Source: Melitaea cinxia (lineage: Eukaryota > Arthropoda > Insecta > Lepidoptera > Nymphalidae). Taken from it: a stretch of 64,000 nucleotides of DNA. A model generated the notes under the pieces. It was not told the DNA's origin. It saw nothing but the letters and a program-made list of their open reading frames with translations, and made no database searches. Made by a program: the position numbers and the translations under genes. Below, piece by piece: positions 51,720 through 61,703 of the stretch; the stretch's first letter is position 1; the number at the start of each line of letters is the position of its first letter. The stretch lies in assembly GCF_905220565.1 (NCBI RefSeq), contig NC_059404.1, positions 13,606,472-13,670,471 on the forward strand, written 5' to 3'.

Positions 51720-52839
51720 TTTTTATAATACATTTATTTTTATAAGTATTAATGGAATGAATGAAGCTATAAAGCCTATTTTTGTTTGTTGGAATGTTGA
51801 GGTATTTTATTAATATATTTTGTTTTCGTTAGGATAAAATTTGTATAACAGAAAATAAAAAATCTATACATACACGAAAAAATTATGGCAGTACGAAGTT
51901 CAGATATTTTAGTACAAAATAAAAAATGTTATAAGAACGCTCGAGTAATTTCGGTTGATATTAAAAAATCCGAAAAATTTCCCTTACATTATTACCTCGA
52001 CTTAATTTCATTTCTATATAAATGAGATAGCAATCAACCATTTTCAAGCTTGTAATAAAAAAAGGGCTTACATAAATACAGGACGACGGTATTATACATT
52101 TTTTCGCCTCGATAATAAGGGTTGGACGTTGGTTAACCGCACTTTTGGTAAGAGGAACGAATTTCCGTCTGTCTACTTAAAAGTTATTAGGAATTTTGAT
52201 GTGATGTCATCAAGAAAGGGTCACTATGAGGACTTCTTATCAAATAACAGAATATATTGCGGAAAATATGACACATAGACTAGAAAAGAAACAAGTTTAT
52301 CCTGAATACATTTCTATTTCTGGAATAGTAACAAACTCAGTCCATCATTAAAGACATATCAAGATGGATTAATAGATATAACTAAATACGAAATGTTCTT
52401 TTTTAAGTAGGCTTCAAAGTACTATTAAATCGTGATTTCTATTGGTACATTACTATGTAATCTTAAACAAAAAGTCAAATTCAATTCAAGTTATGGTCAA
52501 ATAAAATCTGGACTAGCATGGCTAAATTTTCTTTACAATTATTAACTTATTTGACGGTTAGGTTACAGTTAGAAAATGATAATAGTACCTACTACTCGTA
52601 AGTATAATGTACGCTAATACCCTATCCCAATCTTTTTTTTCAAAATAACGATAAGGCTATACCTGGAAAACATTGTCTATTAATAGTCATATCATAGAGC
52701 ATTATCTTTCCTTATCATAATTTTAACTATGTGGGTATGATATATTTATATTTATATAATATTATTTTGTGTCAGCTATATATATTTTTTGTATGAGTAT
52801 ACGCGCGTGTGCGTGTGTGTACGTCTACCTACTTTAATT

Positions 52840-52992
52840 TCTGTCTGTAACCGTTCCTTTTTGGGTGTGCTGGAAGAAATCTCTTACAGGAATAAGCACA
52901 CCATTATTCGTGAGCCTCCATGACAAATATATTGTGTATAATCTTGTACGTATAAAAAATTGTTAAAGAAATAATAAATAAATAAATAAATA
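52840..52992 (+). repeat. LINE-3'-end-like repeat
   Basis: GTGCTGGAAGAAATCTCTTA, AATAAGCACACC and an (AAAT)n tail, related to 24425-24608. Confidence 0.4.
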
Positions 52993-53404
52993 GTCACAGA
53001 AAAACATAAGATCATGCAGAAAGATATCTCAGAGACAATTTGTTTTTAAAATGATTAAAGTAAACGCTTTAGTACCATTTTTTCTGGTCAAACCATTAAT
53101 CGATTTATGAAACATTATTATGGTGTACTTACAGAGCAATCAAAAGGCAATATAGCCATGTCTGAGGGAAGCGAGTCGGGTACAATCTCGTAGATCTTTT
53201 AAGACCAATTTTATGAGATTTCATAACCATATGAGATCTCGACGAAGATCACATTCCGAGCGAAAACGTACCCTCGAGCTATCAATTAATAATCATGTAA
53301 GCTTTCCTTTGGAATTGAAAACCGTCAAATATACGATAATTTTATAAAACTTTAGTTAATTTATTTTATATTTGTTAATTTGTTAACTAGCCTATCTTTA
53401 TTTT

Positions 53405-53560
53405 AAAAAAATTGTGGCTGTTGCGTTAGTGGTCATGTGTTCGATCCTGGGATATGGCTAATGGATAATGTTTGTATAGGTCATACAGAGATATGTTGTA
53501 ATTTAGGCGTTTTCGTTTGTGTTGTGTTTCTTGTATAAAGAGTTTCACCTAACCGAGAAC
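53405..53560 (+). mobile_element. SINE-like fragment
   Basis: Decayed B box (GTGTTCGATCC) followed by the TGTAATTTAGGCGTTTTCGT and GTATAAAGAGTTTCACCTAA body. Confidence 0.4.
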
Positions 53561-53609
53561 TGTCGAATTATAATAATAATAAATAATAATTAATAAACGC
53601 TTTACACTC

Positions 53610-53965
53610 AACGGCCCCCAGTAGGATTTTCTCCTGTGTCGGGGGTCCGGAAACACACACAATACACAAGCACAAACGCCCAGACCACGACAAACATTTA
53701 TAAGGCCAATACAAATGTCTGTCGTGAGCGGGAATCGAACCCGCGACCGCAAGCGCAACAGCCAGTGCTCTGACCGCTGCGCTAACGCGTCAACATACTA
53801 TGAGTAAAGTTCGCTATCAGGTGTACGTAATAACAACCGGGACTGACAGCCTAGCGTGTTCTCTGAGGCTAGATTGGGAGAACCACAAGGATTAACAACT
53901 AGACCGAAAATAAATATTTGTACAACCAACAAAAATTTGTATTGACCGCTGCGTCAACGCATCAT
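53610..53965 (-). mobile_element. tRNA-related SINE, minus copy
   Basis: The reverse strand reads GTTAGCGCAGCGGTCAGAGC then CGGGTTCGATTCCCGCTCAC, clear A and B boxes, with the ACAGACATTTGTATTGGC body next. Confidence 0.65.
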
Positions 53966-56900
53966 CATATGAATTTGATTATATATGTATAATAGCAAAA
54001 ATGATCTGAATTGATTATATTATGAATTTGAGTTTAGACAGTAGATATTTTTATATTGAACATATATTTTTATAGCTCAATGACTAATAGTAATTAGGTG
54101 TCAACAGTAAGTATAGAAAGAAATGCGAGTAAAATTACGGTGAACAGCTAGTTGTTTCGGTGTATTTTGTTTTTTATACGTATCTGCTTACCCTTGAATA
54201 ACCACTACGTCATTTGACCTTTTCCCTTGGGATAAGCTTGTATATGCAACACAAAGTTCTTGACAAGACAAGGATCGCCTTTCAAACTAATGCACAAGAG
54301 ATTTAGAAAAAATATGTAAGTTAGTATTAAATATAATAATGAAATATGTTAAAAGAAAGTTTAAACTATCTTAATATAAAAAAGAATCACGTAGCGAGCC
54401 TTTTATACAGCGTCCTTCAAATATATAAAATATTCAAATTTAAAGGCCTTTAAGAGCCATTTCACAAAAATCGGTAACAATCCACGAAATTGTAATATTT
54501 TGACGTCGTTAATCTCTGTATTGGATGCAATAATGTCATTTATATTTTTGAAATATAGAATTTGCATAGTAGCCTTTGTTGTAGTTAGATAATGGATCAG
54601 AATTATGATTTATATTTTGTGTACAAAATTATTAACCTTTTCATCAGCCGCCTCCCTGGGTAAACGGTCGAAATGTATACTTTGAAGTCCTATTTTTCTA
54701 TAACCTCTACCTTAAAACTGTATAAAAAAATATGGTAATATGTGGAATATGCTTTTGTTAATACATAATACAGTTTTTTTTTTCCATTTGTATCTCCATT
54801 TACCGTAATAAAATTTTATATTTACAAATATTTTTCAAATAGCTACAATATTAAAAGCGATATTTTTCTTAGAAAACAAAGAAATTTTAAGGAACTATTT
54901 ATACCAAAGTAAAGTTACATCATTTGTGAACATAAAACAATAATTAATATATTTAATTATTTTTAATACCTTTTGTATTACAAATAAAAAGATAGTATAT
55001 AATACCACGCATCAAACCCAGTAAATTATTCGAGCGCCAGCGCTCTTAGAGGTAAGATCCACGCCAAATTCTGCGCAGCAGTATCCTTCGCTCACACGCG
55101 TCAAACGCCTGTTGTTGTAGTGTGATAAACCGCATTTGATACTTTCATAAAAATAAAAACATATTACGAAAATTACTGTAAAATAATATAATGATAATTA
55201 CTGTAAATAAATGTATAATTTATTTATTTTTTCTTACATTATCAATAAAAATAGGCATTTAAAGCTGTTTATCTTGTTATTTGTGATTAATACGTTTGTC
55301 GGTGTCATTGGGTTTAAAAAAAAATTAAAACCGGCAAAATATGATGGTCTACTTGCATCCAAAACTATGGAACTCACATTCACACTCAGATTTTCTGGGA
55401 ATAATACAATGCTATTTTATTTATATTGTAAATATTAGATTCATTTGTTAACTCAAAGAACTAAATCAACATAAAAAAATTGTTTCATAAAATTGATTTT
55501 TTTTTTTTTTTTTTAATTTATTGACTGTTGTTATACATAATGAAAAGGGCGATCATAAAACGGACATAATAAAATAAACTTCGATTTTCAGAAAACTAAA
55601 CAAAGCTCTGAATGAATAATATCTGTTTATTTTCTACGAGCATAGCATCTAGGATTTTGTCGACATAAATTCGTCTGCTCAAATACAATTCATATTTTTT
55701 TTTTCATTCAAATTCAGCTTTAAATCCTTGATCAAACGCTTTGAAATAACATTTCAAAAAAAAATACACTTGTTTTTCACTACTGAGTCCTAATATTGGC
55801 ACTTTTTTCTCTAGAATCGATATTCTGATATAGTGATATGCAAATATTTTATGTGAAAGGCTTATATTTAGAGTTAAATAATTATAAAACTATAATAAGT
55901 TAAGTACTCAGGTAGTTTACTTAATGAGGTAATACATCTAACACGTATCTTTAGCGCATATCTCTGAATTTGATTGTTTGTATGTATGTATGTGTGTATA
56001 TATATACGTATATATATATGTTTGTGTGCTACATAATACGTTCTTGGGACAATTATCTGAAGATGGAACTCTCTGCCGTTAGTCTTCTCCCATTTCCGGT
56101 AGAGTGTTCCGTTTTGAAGTATCAGACTGTCCCATTGAGCCCAGTACGTCTTAGTGACAGCGCCAGTGGGTGCAACCTCACTTCAGATTGGTTTTACGTC
56201 AACCCGGTTTCTTCCATGTGATGATGTGCCGAAGGTCGTCATCTCTTTCTTGAGCTTCCCTCATAGCATCATTCTCCCAGACACCCAAAGGACTTGTTTT
56301 TGTTAGCTTTAATGTTACTTCAATACATTCCTGCTTAACACAAGTTTGCAGACTTCCGAACACTGCCTTCGTGAGAGTGCGTCGGCATTCCCATGCATCT
56401 TTCCGCTGCGGTGTTTCGTTTTGAAGTCATACTCCTGATCCTGGGCAGGGGGCGAAGCCCCTTGCTTCTTGAGCTCCTCTATTTGTTCCTCGATCCTTTT
56501 CATCCTTGCTATCTGGGTCTTCTTCTGCGGACAGTTGAGCTGAAGGTGGCCCCTCTCGCCGCACTTGTAGCACATAACTCCAGAACTTTTCTTCGTAGGA
56601 GCCTTAACCTCCTTGACTTCCTCAGAGACCTCGCGGATCTTATGGGTCTGCCGTATGTCATGGCGAACAGCCTCGACCTCTAAAGCATCCGCCAATGCTT
56701 CCTTTATCGAAGTATGGTGACGAAGCCTCACTGCAGCTCTGACCTCCAGGTCTTTGATTCCGTCGACAAATGCTTGAACAATATTCGTGTTTACCATCTT
56801 GGTGGCGGCTCCTGGGTATGACTTCCTGACGAGTTTTTCGATTTCCAACGCCCCTTGTTGTTGTCCTTCTCCTGGGCGTTGAACTCTGTCACGCAGTTTG

Positions 56901-57365
56901 GCACGGAAAACGTGCTCCAGATGTCGATCCCCGTATCGGGATTCAAGTACCTCCGTCAAGTCTTGGAACCCATTTCCTGTATGTGGCAGTGCTTCCAGAA
57001 CCGACAAAGCTTGCCCTCTGAGCGCAACAGTGAGAGCGGTCAGGCATTATTCTTCCGTCCATCCGTTGGCAGTAGCAACAGTCTGGAATTGTCGACGATA
57101 AGCGTTCCACGAAGTAGTGCCGTCGTATGGAGGCACTTTCACTTTTGGTCCTTGCGTCACTCCGGTAGTTCCACCAGACATCGCAATTCCTATGGTTTCA
57201 AACCGTACTACTCTCTTCTGTAGTTCAGTGAGGCCGGTTTTAACATTTTCAAGATCCAATCCTAACCCGGTAACTCGTTCTTCCACTACGTCGACATCTT
57301 TTCGAAGCTTAGTCACCGCGTCACTAACATCTTTTACAGCCCAAAGCGTTTTTTCTTGGAGCTCT

Positions 57366-57596
57366 TTTTGTTGCTCTTGTAATTCTTGCAATTTGAAACT
57401 TGTTTGTTCTTGTAATTCTTGCAAAGCACCACGAATTTCAGCCTTTTGTTGCTCTTGTGATTCTTGCAATTTGAAACTTGTTTGCTCTTGTAATTCTTGC
57501 AAAGCACCACGAATTTCAGCCTTTTGTTGCTCATGTGATTCTTGCAATTTGAAACTTGTTTGCTCTTGTGATTCTTGCAAAGCACGAATTTCGGCC
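57366..57596 (-). repeat. three 78-bp tandem repeats inside gag
   Basis: Copies start at 57366, 57444 and 57522, the last slightly short. Each adds 26 coiled-coil residues of the LQESQEQQKAEIRGALQE type, so the frame is kept. Confidence 0.85.
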
Positions 57597-57689
57597 CTTT
57601 GCAGCTTCATTAATTTAATTAAACTTCCTAATTGAAGAGCCACTTGAGAGTCTGTAGAAGCTACAGTGTCGCTGGTGGGCGTGGTAAGG

Positions 57690-57890
57690 TGGGCGGATCC
57701 AGTGGGCGGGGCTTGAGGCAAAGTTGGCGGGGCCTGAGCCTAAGTAGGCGAGGACTGAGCCCGAGTGGGCGGGGCCTGCGTCCGAGTGGACGGGGCCTGA
57801 GTTCGAGTAGGCGGGACCTGGGGGCGTGGTCAGTGGGCGGGGCATGATAGGTGTGGTCAGTGGGCGGGGCTTGCCCCACGGTGGGCGGAG
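57690..57890. repeat. GC-rich imperfect tandem repeat (GTGGGCGGGGC type)
   Basis: Repeated GTGGGCGGGGCCTG-like units within the gag leader, unlike the AT-rich surroundings. It explains the overlapping Pro/Arg- and Gly/Arg-rich open frames on both strands. Confidence 0.7.
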
Positions 57891-57987
57891 CTTGGTCCCC
57901 AGTGGGTGTGGCCTCCGCAGCTCGTTGTGCCCTTGAATTCTTCTCTCGGAGTAAATGGCATCTCCAAATCTCACTTCCGACACCAGT

Positions 57988-58254
57988 TGTTACGTGTTAG
58001 GGTTCGAAGGATTTGGAGAGAAAGACCTGCTGACTCTTTTGGAGACTTTATTCAGTAGCACTAGGTCCAACACAAAGCACTAGGTTCAAGCACTAACGAT
58101 GTCCCAAGTCGGTTTTCGAGACTATACTTCTATACAGTTCCACAGTAGTTCCTCTAACGCCATCTAGTATTGAGTAGTTTCGTGCTCTCGCTGTCTTTGT
58201 GTGGTTTCAATGGTTGCCGCTAGATGGCGCTAGTTTCTTTGTGTGTTCGTAACA
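57988..58254 (-). repeat. LTR of the gypsy-type remnant, 267 bp
   Basis: The ends are the inverted pair TGTTACG..CGTAACA. Inside the element it is followed directly by ACTGGTGTCGGAAGTG, which has the look of a tRNA primer-binding site. It abuts a LINE fragment at 58255. Confidence 0.65.
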
Positions 58255-59510
58255 ATATGTATGAGTCTTCTAAACAACTAACTCGGGAATGTATGTCATC
58301 CAGAAGTGATTCAATGAAAGTAATCACAAATAATAATAATAAGATCTCACCAACGAATTGTCATAACAGCAATAGAAAAGGGTCTTTAAGGTCCAGTAAT
58401 ACAAAAATTAACCAACCTACGAGTAAGAATTACTTGCAACCTCGGTGTGACACTGGCATAAGGATGCTAAATAATATTTTGGAAACAAACTATAATAAAA
58501 TAGTAATGGTGTCAGATAAGATAGGTCAAAGTTTTGGCTCCTTGCTTAATAACAATATAAATATATAATAAATATAACAATGTATTGAATTTCTGTTCAC
58601 CTGGTGCCAGCTATGAATATCAAATTTAAAAAAAAAAATCAATAGAACTAGATGCAAATTCTGTTGTTATTTTATTGCACGGTGACAGTTTGGCAATAAA
58701 AAAATCTGACTTAATAAAAGATATGGAAAATATAATACAGATACAAAACAAAAAAATGTAAATTCATAGTAAGTACTTTACCATATTCATATGCATTGAC
58801 AGATGAACAGAATAATTACATATACACATTAAATTTATATTTGTATAACCTGGCTCGTTGGCATAGTAACCTCACAATGTTTGATATAAATAAATTCAAC
58901 CCTAGATTTAAATTAACAAATAATGTAATATACTTGTCATTAAAATGTAAAAAGCAAATAGCAGACTTATTAACATATAATATAAATCATTTATTTAATT
59001 ATAATAATTGTAAAACAAATTCTAATTTAAATGATATCTCGATTGATATAAAAAATGCAAATTTAAACTAAACAGACAAAACCTAAGCCCTGTTGCATAA
59101 ATATAATTCATCAAAATATACAGGGCATAGGTGGTGAGGAGCATGAAATAGAATTATAATGATGTGAACACTTCTTTGTCGCGAATTCAAGATTGTTTTA
59201 AAATAAACAACTTGGTTTTAAACGCCAAAAAACCAAGTGCGTTGTGTTTTCGTTACCTAATGTTAAGCATCCAAATTATTATTTTATAATAAATAACGAG
59301 AGGCTTATTGTCAATGATACTACAGTTTTCTTAGGGATACATTTGGACTCAAAACTTCAGTGGACTTCCCATTTGTCATCCTTGAATGGTAGAGTCAGCT
59401 CCGCAGCATTCGTAGTTAGAAAAATACGACAACTGACCGACGTTGCAACTGCACGCTTAATATATTTTAGCTATTTCCATATCAAAACTAACCAGTTACA
59501 AACAATATAA
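58255..59510 (+). pseudogene. degenerate LINE: ORF1 remains and RT fragment
   Basis: Open pieces in shifting frames. First an Asn/Ser-rich part ending VSDKIGQSFGSLLNNN (to 58565), then HGDSLAIKKSDLIKDMENII (about 58678-58740), then TDEQNNYIYTLNLYLYNLAR (58799 onward). A jump to a reverse-transcriptase tail follows (FLGIHLDSKLQWTSHLSSL, 59244-59510). The GDS-like blocks could be an esterase-type ORF1 as in CR1/L2-like LINEs; that is inference. The gypsy LTR cuts its 5' side. Confidence 0.6.
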
Positions 59511-59600
59511 CCTTTTGGTTACCTACCTACACGTACAGATGTAGATAGATTTAGCGTGAATTCTAAATATCGGTTCGTTCATCAAACGGTGGTTATTCGT

Positions 59601-60860
59601 GTGAGTTGGCGTGTTGGCGTGTTGGCGTGTGGCGTGTTGGCGTGTTGGCGTGTTGGCGTGTTGGCGTGTTGGCGTGTTGGCGTGTTGGCGTGTTGGCGTG
59701 TTGGCGTGTTGGCGTGTTGGCGTGTTGGCTGGTTGGCGTGTTGGCGTGTTGGTGAGTTGGCTTGTTGGCGTGTTGGTGGGTTGGTGAGTTGACTTATTGG
59801 CATGTTGGCGTGTTGGCGTGTTGGCGTGTTGGCGTGTTGGTGTGTTGGCTGGTAGGCGTATTGGTGAGTTGGCTTGTTGGCTGGTTGGCGTGTTGGCGTG
59901 TTGAAGTGTTGGCTGTTTGGCGTGTTGGCGTGTTGGTGAGTTGGCTTATTGGCGTGTTGGCGTATTGGCGTATTGGCGTGTTGGTGAGTTGGCTTGTTAG
60001 CGTGTCGGCGTGTTAGCGTGTTGGCTGGTTGGCCTGTTGGCGTGTTAGTGAGTTGGCTTGTTGGCTGGTTGGCGTATTGGCGTGATGGCGTGTTGGCGTA
60101 TTGGCGTATTGGTGTATTGGCGTGTTGGCGTGTTGGCGTGTTGGCGTGTTGGCGTGTTGGCGTGTTGGCGTGTTGGCGTGTTGGTGTGTTGGCTTGTTGG
60201 CGTGTTGGCGTGTTGGCGTGTTGGTGAGTTGGCTTGTTGGCGTGTTGGCGTATTGGCGTGTTGGCGTGTTGGTGAGTTGGCTTGTTAGCGTGTCGGCGTG
60301 TTGGCGTGTTGGCTGGTTGACGTTTTGGCGTGTTAGTGATTTGGCTTGTTGGCTGGTTGGCGTATTGGCGTGATGGCGTGTTGGCGTATTGGCGTATCGG
60401 CGTGTTGGCGTATTGGCGTGTTGGCGTGTTAGCGTGTTAGCGTGTTGGCGTGTTGGCGTGTTGGCGTGTTGGCTGGTTGGCTTGTTGGCGTGTTGACGCG
60501 TTGGTGAGTTGGCTTGTTGGCGTGTTGGCTGGTTGGCGTGTTGGCGTGTTAGTGAGTTGGTGTGTTGGCTTGTTGGCGTGTTGGAGTGTTGGCGTGTTGG
60601 AGTGTTGGCGTGTTGGCGTGTTGGTGAGTTGGCGTGTTGGTGTGTTGGCTTGTTGGCGTGTTGGCGTGTTGGCGTGTTGGTGAGTTGGTGAGTTGGCGTG
60701 TTGGTGTGTTGGCTTGTTGGCGTATTGGAGTGTTGGCGTGTTGGCGTATTGGCGTGTTGGCGTGTTGGCATGTTGGCGTGTTGGCGCGTTGGTGAGTTGG
60801 CTTGTTGGCTTCTTGGCGTTTTGGCGTGTTGGCATGTTGGCTGGTTGGCGTGTTGACGTG
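59601..60860. repeat. 1.26-kb minisatellite, 8-bp unit GTTGGCGT
   Basis: About 157 units of GTTGGCGT with variants (GTTGGTGA, GTTGGCTT, GTTGGCTG, ATTGGCGT). An internal higher-order copy is offset by 288 bp (59981 versus 60269, 36 units), shown by shared rare variants such as TTAGCGTGTCGGCG. Because 24 bp make 8 codons without stops, long ORFs on both strands are artefacts. Confidence 0.95.
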
Positions 60861-61054
60861 AGTATGTATGTGTGTGTTTGTGTGTTTTGTGTGTTTTGTA
60901 ACATGCTCTCCGAAGAACGATTTTATCGGCAAATAATATAATGAAGTCTTCCCGTGACTAACGGTAGATATTCGTGTTAGTAATTTGGTGAGGTGGCGTG
61001 TTGGCGTGTTGGCACGTATCGTGTTGGCGTGTGTATGTATGTGTGCGAATGAGT

Positions 61055-61057
61055 TTG

Positions 61058-61116
<59 letters not shown>

Positions 61117-61117
61117 G
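61055..61117. repeat. (TG)n microsatellite
   Basis: TG run with three TTTG interruptions, inside copy 2 of the minisatellite module. Confidence 0.9.
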
Positions 61118-61189
61118 GGTTTTGTGTTTTTTTTTTTCATAACATGCTCTCCGAAGAACGATTTTATCGGCAAATAATATAATGAAGTC

Positions 61190-61290
61190 CTCTCGTCATC
61201 ATGGTTGCTGTAAAGTATCCGAAACGTCGGGCATTTAAAAAACTTAATAAACGGCAATAGAATCCGAAAACGTTGTTTTAGTTATAATAT
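61190..61290 (+). repeat. dispersed repeat tail (AAACGTCGGGCAT)
   Basis: TGCTGTAAAGTATCCGAAAC and TCGGGCAT..TTAATAAACGGC recur in reverse at 36040-36120, and the distal part at 36430-36470. Confidence 0.5.
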
Positions 61291-61404
61291 AATAATATAA
61301 TAAATCCAATTATTTGTTCCCTAGTAGGCGTTAAACCTGCAATCGTTGACGTTAAGGCAAATTCTCGCACCACCACTCCAGAATGACGACGTATGTCAAA
61401 TTTT

Positions 61405-61703
61405 CGATCATCGTCATCATCATCATAATCATTACAGCCTATACAGTCCACTGCTGGACATAGGCCTCCACAAGTTTACGCCAAAAATAACGTGAACTCA
61501 TGTGTTTTGCCCATAGTCACCACGCTGGGCAGGCGGGTTGGTGACCGCAGTACTGGCTTTGTCGCACCGAATACGCTGCTGCCCGTCTTCGGCCTGTGTA
61601 TTTCAAACCCAGCAGTTGGATGGTTATCCCACCATCGGTCGGCTTCTTAAGTTCCAAGGTGGTTGTGGAACTAAATTCTTTAGTGCCGTAGCCACACAGC
61701 ACA
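61405..61703 (-). repeat. LINE 3' UTR copy, nearly full
   Basis: CATCATCATC tail, then the full set of blocks to GTAGCCACACAGCACAA. Small ORFs on both strands here are accidental. Confidence 0.7.

Larger units (their letters stand above)
51725..56030. other. gene-free AT-rich stretch with SINEs
   Basis: The repeats at 52.9 and 53.4-53.97 kb are listed. The rest, including 54-56 kb, shows homopolymer and AT tracts only. Confidence 0.5.
56315..57961 (-). pseudogene. gypsy-type gag fused to an RNase H end
   Basis: A first ATG at 57961 opens a proline-rich, frame-shifted N-terminus. From 57721 the frame is open through a Gln/Glu-rich coiled coil, then a capsid-like region, with one in-frame TAA at 57047-57049. 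The nucleocapsid knuckle CYKCGERGHLQLNCP follows. Shortly after it the frame runs into HRSGKMHGNADALSRR, which belongs to the end of RNase H, so the middle of pol has been deleted in frame. Frame breaks follow. Confidence 0.75.
56035..58254 (-). mobile_element. Ty3/gypsy-type LTR retrotransposon remnant, one LTR, internal deletion
   Basis: Reading right to left: an LTR (58254 to 57988) and primer-binding region, gag (to about 56450), a short RNase H terminus, and the spacer up to the integrase start, where it ends near 56035. Protease, reverse transcriptase and most of RNase H are missing. No second LTR was found. Confidence 0.8.
59586..61189. repeat. duplicated module containing the minisatellite
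   Basis: Copy 1 (59586-60948) and copy 2 (60961-61189) share the order ACGGT..ATTCGTGT, GTTGGCGT units, TG-rich tract, then a 49-bp block that is identical at 60900-60948 and 61141-61189. Copy 2 has only a handful of units. Confidence 0.8.

Noticed and set aside
55211..55438. 75-codon ORF starting MYNLFIFSYI
   Set aside because: Hydrophobic only because of AT-rich codons; no signal of selection or homology.
57117..57635. 172-codon Cys/Ser-rich ORF on the + strand
   Set aside because: It is the complement of the gag coiled-coil repeats on the minus strand, which show the real protein motifs.
59556..60932. Many long ORFs on both strands (Trp/Val/Leu/Ala/Cys-rich or Thr/Pro/Gln/His/Asn-rich)
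   Set aside because: They are translations of the 8-bp minisatellite; three units make 24 bp with no stop in several frames.
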